Assembly: GCA_025738555.1 (NCBI GenBank)
Contig: JAOVFP010000011.1
Location: 2,604,001 to 2,668,000, forward strand
DNA: 64,000 bases
Source of the DNA: Cyathus striatus
Lineage: Eukaryota > Basidiomycota > Agaricomycetes > Agaricales > Nidulariaceae
Direction: 5' to 3'
In this document: piece after piece, positions 49,701 through 60,969 of the stretch
Layout of the letters: each line of letters opens with the position of its first letter
Position numbering within the stretch: position 1 is the first letter of the stretch
Position numbers and translations under genes: made by a program
Notes under the pieces: model-generated
What the model saw: the letters and a program-made list of their open reading frames with translations, nothing else
Told to the model about the DNA's origin: nothing
Databases searched by the model: none

Positions 49701-50429
49701 TTGTTCTTATTTCGTTTTTTTCTTTCTTCTTTCCATTTTTACTGCTTCGTTCCTTCTCTATTCGTTGTTTTCTCCTTTCTCATTTAGCTGCTCCCTTCTC
49801 CTTTCGCTGTTTTGTTCCTTCTCTCTCCGCTGTTACTTTTTCTTCTCACTTCGCTGTTACTTTCCAGGTTAAGGAGCATCTGCGTATGTCTTATTTCTTT
49901 TCTCTTTTACCTATTTCTAATATTGTCTTTAGCTGCTTATGTTGTCGGCTCAGCTACTCCCTCCTTGACTCTGCCATTCGAGGAGATTACGACGACCATG
50001 ACGACCAAGGAGTCTTTGTCGTCTTCCTCTATTCCATCTACTACCACCCCTTCGTCGATGAGTGTTTTCTCTACACTCTCTTTAATTCTTTCCATCGCCA
50101 AGCCACCACCTCACCACTCACCACCTTCCACACTGTCTCATCCCCAAACTCCTTTCACAGCCCAGCCAGGCTCGAATGTCCCCTTCCACAAGCTCCTCAG
50201 TCTCCCCTGTGGCTGCGTCCTATTATTCACAGGCGAGGTGGGACTCGATTGGGGTGCAATAGCGCCCACAATGGACGCACTGCGCCAATCATGCGTACTC
50301 CTCCCAACGGACTCTTCCCTTCTCGTGGCAGGCATAGCTTCACTATCCTCGTGGTCACTCTCCTAGACAGAAGCACGGGCAGAGATATGTTTTTACGAGT
50401 AAATAGTTTAACTTAACATTGTACTAGTA
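49701..50429. other. Pyrimidine-rich tract, then unassigned coding-like sequence
   Basis: 49,700-49,870 is the expanded GMC intron. From about 49,960 to 50,400 the sequence is open in two frames and Ser/Pro-rich; it does not align with GMC exons that I know. It may be another captured fragment. Confidence 0.3.
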
Positions 50430-51650
50430 TTAGTACTGATACGCCGGCTTTTAAAATAAACCTATTTTTCGATTATTATTGCATTTATTCAAATATTCGT
50501 ATTAAGCCTGTGCAAGGGCCGCCCCATGAGTACAAGAGTTGGAATGAGTCCCGAATTGCCAACTATAGTATCTTTTACAAGATACCTTACTAAGGGACGA
50601 ATACAAGGGCTGGGGTTGAGGCCCGTGCCGCCAGCCAAAGTGTCGCACTGATACAAACCAAGGGTATTGAAAAATATATCATATGGCTTCGGTCCCTTGC
50701 ATTTATTTTAATATATTACTCTTTTCACAGTAGTCATGAAGCTACTTATTTTATTATTATTCTATAATGAAGCCGCTGTATTACTCTCGTACACCTTGAA
50801 TGGTGCTCTAGCGCGAAGTCCAATGCATCATGTGCTACTGTATATAACTCCGAGACAAATCCTAATCAAAGTACCTACGCCAGTATCGTTCCAGTCCGTA
50901 GCCTTAATAGAACATGACTCATACCCCCCATATGAGAAGCCAGGTGGTTATATGGCTTACATGTGTAAAACCACATGGACAACGGCGCATGAACAGCCAA
51001 GAACAGTACCAATGCCATCACGCACAATTGATGCGCACATCAGAACAAGCCGTTAACTTCGAAATCCTCTGTAACCAAGCGCGTACCAATGCAAGTGCAT
51101 GCTCTAGCACATGTATTAAAAAATACCAACGCCGCAGCATTTGGGAGCGCCTTTGAAACAAGGCGCATCCACATAATTTCTCATATGCAGAGTCGGTCCT
51201 ATTTTAAAGTAGCTTAGTAAATATTCTTGGGAGCATGTCACCTAAAGACTAGAATTAGACTACGTTACACAATATGTCTAGGCGTCATTATAGTATATAG
51301 GTAGTTCAGATTAGCTGTAGGGAAGGCAAGTACTGCACGAGCTGTCTTCCGTTCTCAAAGTAGAGTAATGTTCAGAAATTAGTATTTGGAGTCCTTGACC
51401 AGTATTTGAAGTACCGAGTGCTATTAGTTGAATTGAATATTACTTGACTGAGTGTTTAACTGTAAAACTGCAATCGTTAACTTGTCCTATTTTAATACTG
51501 AAAACCTGCACACCCTTCGTACTAAATATAACTAACCTAATTATCTATTTTATGTTAGTGGTGCTACTGCTAACGTAATAAAGTACTACTAAAAGTTAGT
51601 TGTATCAGTACTTTGATTAGACACTAGCTAGTAGCCGTGAACACACCTAA
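50430..51650 (+). repeat. 1.2-kb dispersed repeat, plus-strand copy (partner 16250-17530 minus)
   Basis: Same landmark order as the partner. The entry point is identical relative to the upstream Ser-Thr-Asp-Met/Thr-Pro-Ala-Phe-Lys-like reading. Together the two copies form an inverted pair about 33 kb apart. Confidence 0.75.
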
Positions 51651-52079
51651 CTAGTCATTTTTATATAAATGACTGCATAATATAATACATGCTGCAAAGG
51701 ATTTCCAGTGGCTACAGTGAACTACATGGGGGAATATGCAACATACATGTGTAAAGGGACAAGCTTATAGACACAGATATAATACTGTTATTTTTATTCA
51801 AATACATCTATCAGCTATGTATGGTATTGATCATAAATGTATGACCTGGTAAGTAACTGATATGACTGCCCAAAAAGCATTACAATACCTTACATGGCAA
51901 TGTACGTTGCTTACAAGCTTAGAGCACTACTGTTATGGGGTAATATCAACTTCTGACCTAGAGTGTAAGTTCATTTATGGACTGATAATGATGGTGATAT
52001 ATCTGGAAGTAAAACCTGATGAGCACTGATATGGCTGTCAGAACTGTAAGCAACTTATCAGGCTATTTCGATTTTCCGA
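51651..52079. other. Spacer, nothing recognised
   Basis: AT-rich sequence between the 1.2-kb repeat and the next transposon. No gene. Confidence 0.35.
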
Positions 52080-54017
52080 CATAGTGATTAGTTTATAGTT
52101 ATGTATAATTGAAATTTTGAAACTTGAACTTGAGGGAACTTAACTTGAGAGAACTCAACTTTCAGAAAAAAATTAACAAAGAACTTAAGTCGACTTGAAA
52201 AACTTAACTTGAGGGAACTTGACTTACACTCACTCAGATAGTAGTACTAGTGATTAGCTTATGCTTACTGTACACTTGAAATTTTGAAAATTGAACTTGA
52301 GGGAACTCGAAAAATTAGTGAGGAACTTAACTCAAGAGAACTTAACTTTTAGAGAATTAATTAGTGAGGAATCTAAGCCGACCCAAAAGGGCTACTAGAT
52401 TTTGACGTTGCCATGGCATTGCCTGTGAGGCAACATCAAATCTCGCACAGCAAGATCACAGGCAATGCCAGTGCAGCAAAGTGCCTGCAATTGATTTTCT
52501 TATTCCCACACCCCTTGCTAATCAATTCCAGCTGCTAATCATTGTCTCTCACCCTTCCCTTTGGGTTATCACATGCATATCACCATGGCCCGCCTCCTGC
52601 TCATTGTTTCCCACGCCTCCGCTCTCACTTTTACACTTTTATTACATTTCCCTTAATCAAACACACAGTCTACTATTTATAATACAACATATTGTTGCCT
52701 ATTTCAAGAGGATGGAACATATTACAGTAGAAGATTATTTAAAAACTGTCTCTAATTCACATGTTTAATAGCTTTATCCCCTTCATTACATAGTGAAATA
52801 GTGTGCAGTACACACATCAAAATATATATTAAATAATGCAAAAATAATCGAAGAAAATGATAAAGAATTGAACTAAGAAATAAGAAAATACTTGCTCAAT
52901 GTTGAGCATGATGACAAGGAAGTGTGATGTGTTGCTGTGGCAATGAGGAAGGGGATCAACACTGCATACAAATATAAACAAAGGTGGAATGGAGGGCATG
53001 GGAAACATTGAACCTCCAGCAAGATCAAAGCCAAAGGCAACATCCAGCAATGTCATGGCAACACCATCTGGCAACATCACAGCAACATCAAGCAATGTCA
53101 CAGCAATGTCAATTCTCAGATTGGCAACATCACAGGCAATGTCAAAATCCTTATTTTCATTTTCAGGTTTCTGTAACTTGTATAAAAATGAGTAGAGTGC
53201 ATGTATCTCTACCAATCTCTATTTGTTATTAGTATACACTATAAATTTACAAAACTACCAGCCAGCTAAAATCTAAATAGTATTAGAAATGTTGTACACA
53301 AGTGACAAAATATATGTATTTCACTGTGGGATTGTAAGTACAGTTGACTCTGTATAAATACATACCCCTCAGTGGGCATATTTTGCTATAGAATAGTACA
53401 GAGTATATATTAGCAAAAGAACCCTCATCCGGATACTATGGGCCAGGCCAACCAGACCAGTGCTGTGTCACAACACATTCAAACAATAATTCAACTACTC
53501 TAGAATTGACATTACTAATGTTTGTAATAATTGGTAATATGTGACTCCCTCAGAGAATGAGAGGCATTGAGCTGCATTTTGCACCTGTATCACACCAAAG
53601 CTGCCTCAAGTACTCATGCATCAGGATCATCAACATCTAGCACATACTGCTGAGGAAGCATGGAAGCAGCAAGTGCTTCCTTATGTGTCAGCTTGGGAAC
53701 AACTTCATTCACCTCACCATCTACATCGTCACTGTCTCTTTCTTTTTAAGACATGCATTTATGTCTTCTCTCTTCTTCTTTACTTGAGCATCAAGTTGGG
53801 TAAGGCCCTTTCTGAGGAATTTGACAGAGTATATGGGTGGCATTGACATGTCAAAAAACAGTTCAGGCTATTCAAATGCACTTGTGCACATTATGCTTCT
53901 CCAGGATAAAAAAATAGAGTCTATGTAATGTTTAGGAAATAATATACTGAAATCCACTCTTCCATTATGATAAAATGTATTCAGCATACTTATTAAGATT
54001 GTATGAAGTTAGTTCTG

Positions 54018-54620
54018 TGTAAGGCCTGTCAGTGGCCTATGTATGAAATCACCTATAATACATAACCAATGTCAGAAACTTAATCACAACACAACCGAAA
54101 CACATACCAGAACCTTGTGCATGCATGCTGAACATGGCAGATTGAAGATGGAGAAAGATGAAGTCAGTAGAATACAAAAGATATTCCACCAAAATCAACA
54201 TGTTCTGAAACCAACAAGTCATGTGCCAGATCAACCAACACCCTCAGAACCAAACAACCCTGAAATCAAACATCCCAATTCAGCTCAAACAACACTCATG
54301 GAATTGGACACAGCAATTGACAATGGCAGAAAAGCAACAAACCTCAACATGCATTGCTGCACACACTTAAACAAAGGCTATGTCTTTCTTTATACTAGTT
54401 TACTATCCAAATTTTATATGACTCATCTAGATACTTACATATATAAACCCCTCTGTAGCTAGCTACTCCTCTTCAGTTAATACATCAGTTCACATCTACC
54501 CTAGCCACTCTCCACTGTTCGACAAGGGTTAAGAAGAGGGCCCTTGGGTCAACACTACTCTCAATAACAACCTCAAGTATTCACTCTAGCACTTGCATAT
54601 CAAAACTCAAAGTCTGGTCA
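54018..54620 (+). mobile_element. LTR of a retrotransposon (relative of 15048-15650)
   Basis: Starts TGTAAGGCC and contains the same TATA core and AGCTAGCTACTCCTCTTCAG as the first LTR, with about 130 bp extra in the upstream region. It sits inside the mariner-type element. The 3' boundary is uncertain. A short gag-like start follows. Confidence 0.6.
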
Positions 54621-54684
54621 TTTCAGACTTATCACAAACATAACCTCAAGGCTTATACTCTCAATTCGAAGCTGCTAGTGACTG

Positions 54685-54777
54685 ATGGACCCAGTTGCAC
54701 TTGCTGAAACTCTAGTTTCCCTTCAACAACACTTCACATCCCACATCTGCACAAAAGTATTGACAGTGCTCTTATGA
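54685..54777 (+). pseudogene. Start of a retrotransposon gag, truncated
   Basis: Thirty codons, MDPVALAETLVSLQQHFTSH and ten more, then TGA. The LA-x2-L-x-SLQQ pattern just downstream of an LTR is typical of Gypsy gag starts. Everything else of the element is missing. Confidence 0.35.
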
Positions 54778-55245
54778 GACACAAAGTTATGCATCTTGCC
54801 CTCCCCCAAGAGGTATAGATTATGGAATATCAAAATGAAATACATAACTCCCTGCCAACCAACTTGGTGGAACCGAAAAAGTATTAAATTAAGCAGAGTA
54901 TGTATTATGACAGCATGTATTTATACAGAGTCAACTGTATTATTTGTTATACCCTCTCCCCACCCCCCATCCAGTGCTAATATATATTATTAAAATGAAA
55001 GAACATCCATCTTGTGCAATCCTACTTATTTATTGTATTTATTACTAACTACACAATGAGACTTGAACACAGGACCTCAGCACTAATATATGTAGCAACA
55101 TCAAAAATAAATATGCAATGTCATGCAATGTCACTGGCAATGTCACTAAAGCAACATCAAAAATTGGGCAACGTCAAAATCTGTAGGCCCGACTCGAAAA
55201 ACTTAACTTTCACTGAATAAAAATAAGCAAGGCCAAAGCGGAACT

Positions 55246-55599
55246 CGAAATGTTAGCAGCCCCTTTGGGATACCTATGGACTCAGTAACATATATATAGC
55301 ATAGTTGCTATACAAGGCAGTGATCCCTACAAGACTGATACATCGGGTCCGTGCTGTAATAACAAGAATACGATATGTCACATATACAGCATCTACATAC
55401 TACATATTACATATATGTACAGATCATTTATGCCAGTATTTAGTGAGCTGATTCTCAAGCATAGGGAAAATATGAGGAGAAACTAGCAATGAAGCAGATG
55501 CGATATAGGTATGAAAGTATGTTTACAGTGCATATTGTCCGTGATAAATTCTCAGCTTGATCAAATCGATAAATAATTAGACTGTGGATGAGGCCTGTC
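55246..55599. other. 3' flank of DUF4436 copy 4, with short repeats
   Basis: Contains the inverted partner (55290-55385) of 38795-38890. From about 55,420 the sequence matches the 3' flank of DUF4436 copy 1 (25,225-25,385) closely, so the duplication includes downstream DNA. Confidence 0.55.
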
Positions 55600-57095
55600 C
55601 TATAATTCGTAGTCTGAATCCTGGGCTTGCGGGTGTACTAGTGAATAGACACCAAAGTTAGGACTTCGCGGTGCGTTGTATGGCATAGGGAATGGCTCTG
55701 CACTGGATGCTTTGCATGTAGAATTTTCATGAAAATTCCTGGTCTCTTCATCCCTAAATGGAGCCCCTATATCTGTTGCTTCACGATTTAAAAGGACCAT
55801 ATATCCAAAAAGGATTACCCCAGCGAGATTTATAATGGTAAGACATGGAAGTATGCCAACGAAGTCTTCATTTATATTAAACATGTTAGTCCTCGTGACG
55901 GTTGTAATGAGCAGATTAATTACCTATAATTGTACCGAATCCGGGCGGGGCACCTGGCATGGTCCCTCTCAAACTGGTGAAAGCAAATAATGTTGCAATA
56001 GGTACAGCAAGTGCTTCTTTTGGTTGACTGTAACCGAATATTATCTTCATTACAGATCCAAGAAATACAAAGGTAATAAGCCCTGGTACGTGTAAAACAT
56101 TTTGTAGCATAAAAATTGAGGATAACTTACAGATACCAACGATAATAGAGATTACATATGCCTTTATTAGGGCATTTCGTCGGAGAGACATGTCATTAAA
56201 ATAGATCCCTGCGGGCGTATAATCAGCAAAGCTGGTGTCGGACGTGGTTTCGAAGCCACTAATACCGGGGCGAGTCCTTAAGTATACTAATACGGAATTA
56301 TTTGACACTTACAGCGCAGCTCCATATGTATAATCAACAACTATATTTACCATAGTAGCCACATTGGCCGTATTTTCCATGCCATAGATATAAAATGTTA
56401 CTCCATAACTGCATGTGATGGAAAATCATAGTCATAAATTGACAGTTTTAAAGGAAATGAAAATTAACCTACATGTCGAAAGGGTAATTTTGAACTGATG
56501 TATAAGTATTCCTTGTTCCATAATCCTTGAGCGACAACGTGGTGTAAAAAGCACTATGTGTTGGTATTCTACCGCTGCCGTTCCAGGAAAATACCGGTGA
56601 AGACTCTTCGTGATTCGTCAAATTTATATCACCGCCGTCGCTATTGAGCTAGCTGCAAAATAATATTAAATATAAATCAGCTTACGTGTCAAAGTATATA
56701 TTGATCGGTTTACAGCTATCTGTTGTGGCACTTCCGAGGCAAGAATCATCCCCGACATGCCAACTCATATGTAGTGTCGATGCCAGTGAATCGACAGAAA
56801 TAAGATCACCGTATAAAGATATCTTGGAAACCGGACCATTAATTTAGGCCCCCAGACATTCTCAAGAACTACTCACATTTCTGGACAAGCTGGAATTGAC
56901 ATTGTTCCAATCGGCTCCGGAAAAGTCCTTTACTTGAAATTTCGTCCCAACGCTCAGGACAGCGAAAACCAAAGAGAGCAGTATAGAGACATAAAGGGTT
57001 AGGCAGAAAAATTTCCTGTGAATATCTGCATAGCGAGAGTGCCAAGCTCGAAGAGGGCTACTGTGTGGGTGTCTGAGCACTGAGGACACTGGCAT
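55600..57095 (-). CDS. DUF4436 membrane protein, copy 4, intact
   Basis: Seven exons, 57095-56877, 56822-56686, 56640-56473, 56408-56313, 56276-56131, 56082-55924 and 55865-55600, join in phase to 396 residues with no stop. Order: first helix (FFCLTLYVSILLSLVFAVLSVG), lumenal domain with PINIYFDT, PVFSWNGS and SVQNYPFD, then helices with ALIKAYVISIIVGIWLITFV, the DUF4436 core SLRGTMPGAPPGFGTIID and FVGILPCLTIINLAGVILFG. The tail is polar and ends DSDYEL, shorter than in copy 1 because of an earlier stop. It is closest to copy 1, including both flanks. With copy 2 it is one of two copies that look functional. Role unknown. Confidence 0.87.
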
Positions 57096-57150
57096 GATGA
57101 AGTATACGAATGAAGTGGGCAGCTATGTAGAGCATATTTCGCTGTACCGG

Positions 57151-57157
57151 TTTTATA
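57151..57157 (-). promoter_or_regulatory. TATA box of DUF4436 copy 4
   Basis: TATAAAA on the minus strand, about 56 nt before the ATG, in the promoter block shared with copies 1, 2 and 5. Confidence 0.6.
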
Positions 57158-57379
57158 CTGAAGTTGTGCAAGGGACCCTTCTACAGGATCGCACTGGGTA
57201 ATACAGATTAGCGCCTTAGAACTTTGGTGACAGGCAGTGCGTGTTAATAATAATAAATGGGGGCTAGGATGGAGCAGTGTTGAGTCCCCTGTTACATCTC
57301 GATCATCAGATATGTACCAAACGCAGTAGCAGATAAACTCTGGAGCGGTGAGTCGGTAGTCCCCTGAAGTTAGTGTAAA

Positions 57380-57720
57380 GATCTATTTGAGATATAACAA
57401 ACAACACAAGACCGTTCAGTCAATGCGGAAAGATGATGTCTGAGCGGATTGGAATAGATACCCCTACTTATGAACGAACTAGCTTGCCCTCGCACGAGTC
57501 TGTGTCGATTAAAAGTGGGTCTCAGCAGATGCCAAATTTGCGGCAAGTCACGGTATTGCTGGAGGTGCGATGCTGCGAGCTTAGACCGGGGCAGTTCTAC
57601 AAGTAGTAACCAGTACTTTACTAGTAACCGAAACTGAATAGTGCAGATGCGGCTAACTATATACGATCTGGTAAACATCGTAATTTGTCAGGCTACTGCG
57701 GGTGTAGTAGGGATGCATTC
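57380..57720. repeat. 300-bp repeat, inverted partner of 45385-45685
   Basis: Same words as the partner in reverse complement. Its right edge runs into an open exon at about 57,690. Confidence 0.7.
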
Positions 57721-57992
57721 ATTCTGGTATAACACCAACGACCCAAGCTTTCTCAATGCACGGACCTTTGGAGACACAAGTCATGCCAAAGCAGTCGCAT
57801 GCCTCAGTGATAGGGTGATTATGTACCCCGCATCAACTCACGCTCAACCACATGGGTACAACGCTATCTACATAGTCAACGCGAACACTGAGATGTTTAA
57901 GAGTGCGAACGTTGGTCTTGTTGAGCTGTTGTTGAGGATCAATGTGCTGATAATAGTAGCTATTAAGGCTGTGCTTCAACACCCTATGAGGT
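57691..57992 (+). CDS. Orphan open exon, unrecognised protein
   Basis: Bounded by an acceptor-like GTCAG before 57691 and a GTATGT donor after about 57,992, this is an uninterrupted stretch of about 100 codons with natural composition. It contains GMHSFWYNTNDPSFLNARTF, HAKAVACLSDRVIMYPASTH and a hydrophobic helix (VGLVELLLRINVLIIVAIKA). I do not recognise the family. Its left part is shared with the 45.4-kb repeat only up to about 57,720, and the GMC upstream element starts right after it, so it is probably a surviving piece of a gene cut by rearrangements. Confidence 0.35.
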
Positions 57993-58009
57993 ATGTCACG
58001 AAGCTGGAT

Positions 58010-58390
58010 GGAGGTCCAGATGGTGGGTTATTTGAACCTGTTGGGTTTCGAGCCCATCGGAGATCGAAACAAATCCGATGCCAGTTGCTTCCAAGGTTGC
58101 TTCCAACTCTGGGGAAGCTCTCGACGCTTGCTCGACTTGGCCACTGCCAACCTGATACCATTTCAGTATGACATCACACACACACCTTCCGGGCCTTGCA
58201 AGCCAATCCAAGCACACTTCAAGGTCATGCCAAGCGTAGCGGGCGTCATCGCTTCAAAACAGAGTCGTGTTCAAGACTGGTGTGGCATTGAAATGGATTG
58301 TCTTGGATGGGTGGGGATGGGGTAGATATTAGGTGGGATCGGGTTTTTCGTTCTTTCTCTCACTTTCTTACGATTTCCTCAGCCAGATAT
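58010..58390 (+). repeat. Dispersed element upstream of GMC copy D
   Basis: Close match to 48715-49080 and, in reverse, to copies A and B. Confidence 0.7.
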
Positions 58391-58482
58391 CGCACGACTA
58401 GTCCACGTACAGCTTCACGCCCAGTACTACACTACCCTCCTCCAATCCCCTTCCCTCCTTAAAGACTCCCTCACTCCCAACA

Positions 58483-59524
58483 GTGTTCTTACTCTCCCCC
58501 ATCCTCCTCCTCTTTGCAGCCCTCCTCATACCCACCTTCTCCCCCCACCCCTCCCTCTCCCGACGAAACACAACCTCCCCATCCGACCTCCGTCCCAGCT
58601 ACGACTACATAATACCCAGCGGCGGCCTCGCCTCCCGCCTCTCAGAAGACTCAAGTGCGAGCGTGTTGGTTTTGGAATCTGGTGCGTCAGGGGACGATCC
58701 GGAGGATCGTTTACGAATCGGTACGTCTCCTGAATCAATACGATTGGGCGCATCAGACTTTTCCGCAGGGTAATTTGGCTAATAGAGTTACTGGGCGGCC
58801 TAGAGGCAAGGTGTCTTTCTCGTGTTTTCGAAGGTAGTAAGCTGATAGATGGTAGGTCCTGGGAGGATCTACCACGATGAATGCAGTCCTTTGTTTGTTG
58901 AGATAGACGCATGGGCTGAGTTGTTAGATGGTATGGATGATGATGGGTCTGGTATATCGCCTCACTCCTTTTGCTTTCGCTTTTTTCTTCATTCTTCTTC
59001 CTTCGCTGTTTCGTTCCTTCTCTCTTCGCTATTCCATTCCTCCATTTTTTTCTGTTCCCTTCCTTCTTTCGCTATTTCCTTCCTTCAAGCTTCTTTTCCC
59101 ACTTTTTGTTTCTTCTCTCGTCGACATTCCCCATCCTTCACATGTATGTCCTTCTACCACGCTCTCTTGCGCTTTCACCTACCTGCCTACCTACCGTTCA
59201 TTAATGCATCCACTCCCTATATCTATGACCATCTTTCGACTTTTCTAATATTCAATGTTAGGTATCTTTACCCTCTTTCCACATCGCATTCGTATTCGTC
59301 TTGTCATTCTCTCCCATCTTCACCTTTTACAGATTCAGATTCATATACAAAGTCACTCTTTATCATCTTTCTCCACTCTTCTTTAAGCCTCTCCACCTCC
59401 CCTCGCCTCCTCTCTCATTATCTCCATACTAACACCCCACCCAGGTGTAGCATCAACATACAACTAGCAATCCATGCACCCCGCAATGCGCAAATCCGAG
59501 ACATATTTTTAAAAACAAATTCAT
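58483..59524 (+). pseudogene. GMC oxidoreductase pseudogene (copy D)
   Basis: From 58483 exon 1 encodes the signal peptide, [20 protein letters not shown] and [15 protein letters not shown]. The AGLVL segment is deleted and the first Gly of the motif is Ser. Exon 2 reads YDWAHQTFPQGNLANRVTGR then PRGK; exon 3 gives VEIDAWAELLDGMDDDGSG. After the pyrimidine-rich intron, about 59,460-59,510 retains the next exon (STYN-like start, MHAPRNAQIRD in another frame) equivalent to 18217-18057. Loss of the FAD loop and frameshifts make it non-functional. Confidence 0.75.
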
Positions 59525-60720
59525 AGTTTGTTGTCGGGGCTACAGCTACATATCACCGCTAAGACCGACATCAAACGCAGTCCGTCCGTGTCCAGTCCGT
59601 ACATACGAACTCAAGCGGACTTATTCCCACATTTGAGTTCGCCCAGTCCGCTCCAACGAACTCAACATAAAACTATAGTTCGGTCCAGTCCAGTTCGGTC
59701 TGCGGAAACACTACCTTACGGCCGTAAATTTGTCTGGTTCCAGATCAGGTATTTATAGACATTTTCGCTTAGCCCGAAAGAGAGAGACATGCGATTTAGG
59801 AACACCAATGCCATGAACGAGTAACTCGCCACAAACCGGTTCCTTGACAGCCTTTAAAATTGGACGCAGGAGGTGAGCATGTTGATTCCAGGTGATTTTA
59901 GAGAAGAGGCGTTGACGAATGTCAATGTCGTACTGATTGTGAAAAGCAAGTGAAGAGAGTGAGCCGCGAAATGAAGAAAGCAGGCTTCTGCATCGTCTGT
60001 CCAGGTTTTGCAGATATCATTCCGAAGGTTTCGGAACGACGGTGGACCATTGAACATTTCTTCAGAGTTTGTCTGGAAAATAGGGAACGACTTTCCAAAA
60101 CCCCATTTTGTCCAAAAACTAGGAAGGGTGTTTTAGAAGTTACTAAGAGTTTTAGGACTTATTTATCATGGACAGTAGTCGTGTAAAACTATACTACACC
60201 ATATGAACGTTTTCGTTGCATTCCTAAATGTATTAATGATCAATCCGGGTTTCGGAGGTCTATAAACCTCCATATACCCCTGCAATATCCCTCACACGAA
60301 ATAAATTGAAGATCGTCGAAAGGCAACAATGGTCTTCCTCCAGAGCACACATCTTTGGAATGCGGTTTTCATATCTTTTCGTCATGTACCATACCTCATT
60401 GCATTCTCACTGTTATTTCCCTCATTCATTGCCTTTTCTGACTTGACTATATTTATGCCGAGTGAAGAGGCGTCTTCGTCTTCATCTACTTTACTTCTAT
60501 TGCGAGTTCACTAAGATTTTAAAAATGGACAGACACTTTGTGCTGAAAACCCGCCCACCTATACGGTCGTCCTCCACAGCAGAAATTTCACATTGAACCC
60601 ATCCAATTTTCTACGTATTAACACACGTATCAACGATGTTCTGAGGCACTAATTTATATTACTTAGCGCGATCGGAACGGTCGATATAATTATCGCAGCA
60701 TTGTAGGGGAGTCTCTTACA
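59525..60720. other. Upstream region of DUF4436 copy 5
   Basis: About 59,900-60,080 matches the region upstream of copy 2. A hydrophobic 61-codon open frame at 60329-60514 has a good start context (GCAACAATGG) but no other support. The promoter block of the family begins near 60,620. Confidence 0.45.
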
Positions 60721-60726
60721 CTTCAG

Positions 60727-60733
60727 TATAAAA
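60727..60733 (+). promoter_or_regulatory. TATA box of DUF4436 copy 5
   Basis: TATAAAA, 64 nt before ATG 60791, in the shared promoter block (GAGGCACTAATTTATATTAC upstream). Confidence 0.55.
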
Positions 60734-60969
60734 CCAGTACAGCCCAAAACGCTCTACACAACCCTTCTTTCATATAATTCATCATACCAATGCACATGTC
60801 TTTGTTCAGACACCCACTCAGTGGTCATCGCAGGAACATCTGCTGTCTATCCCTTTATGCTTTTATATCCATCTCTTATATCACCGGTGGAGTGACAATC
60901 GGGATTAATTATCAAGTGAAGGACTTTTCTGGGGCCTATGGCCGCCTATATACAGAATATCAATTCTAG

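Larger units (their letters stand above)
53341..54937. mobile_element. Mariner-type element with perfect 23-bp inverted repeats, nested
   Basis: 53341-53363 begins CAGTTGACTCTGTATAAATA and 54915-54937 is its exact reverse complement. TA dinucleotides flank both ends (53339-53340 and 54938-54939). CAGT-type ends with a TA target fit Tc1/mariner elements. No intact transposase: the inside holds an LTR and short open stretches only. Confidence 0.8.
52080..55245. mobile_element. Non-autonomous DNA element with subterminal repeats (outermost of a nest)
   Basis: Both ends carry the same words facing each other: near 52,398-52,420 CTACTAGATTTTGACGTTGC and, in reverse complement near 55,160-55,185, CTACAGATTTTGACGTTGC. 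They are accompanied by repeated AACTTGAGGGAACTTAACTT-type words on the left, a related ACTCGAAAAACTTAACTTTC on the right and many GGCAATGTCAC/GCAACATCA words inside both ends. Exact termini and target duplication are unclear. No transposase is present. Confidence 0.5.

Noticed and set aside
55060..55095. tRNA gene on the minus strand (GTTCAAGTC B-box-like word)
   Set aside because: Flanking sequence does not form a cloverleaf acceptor or anticodon stem.
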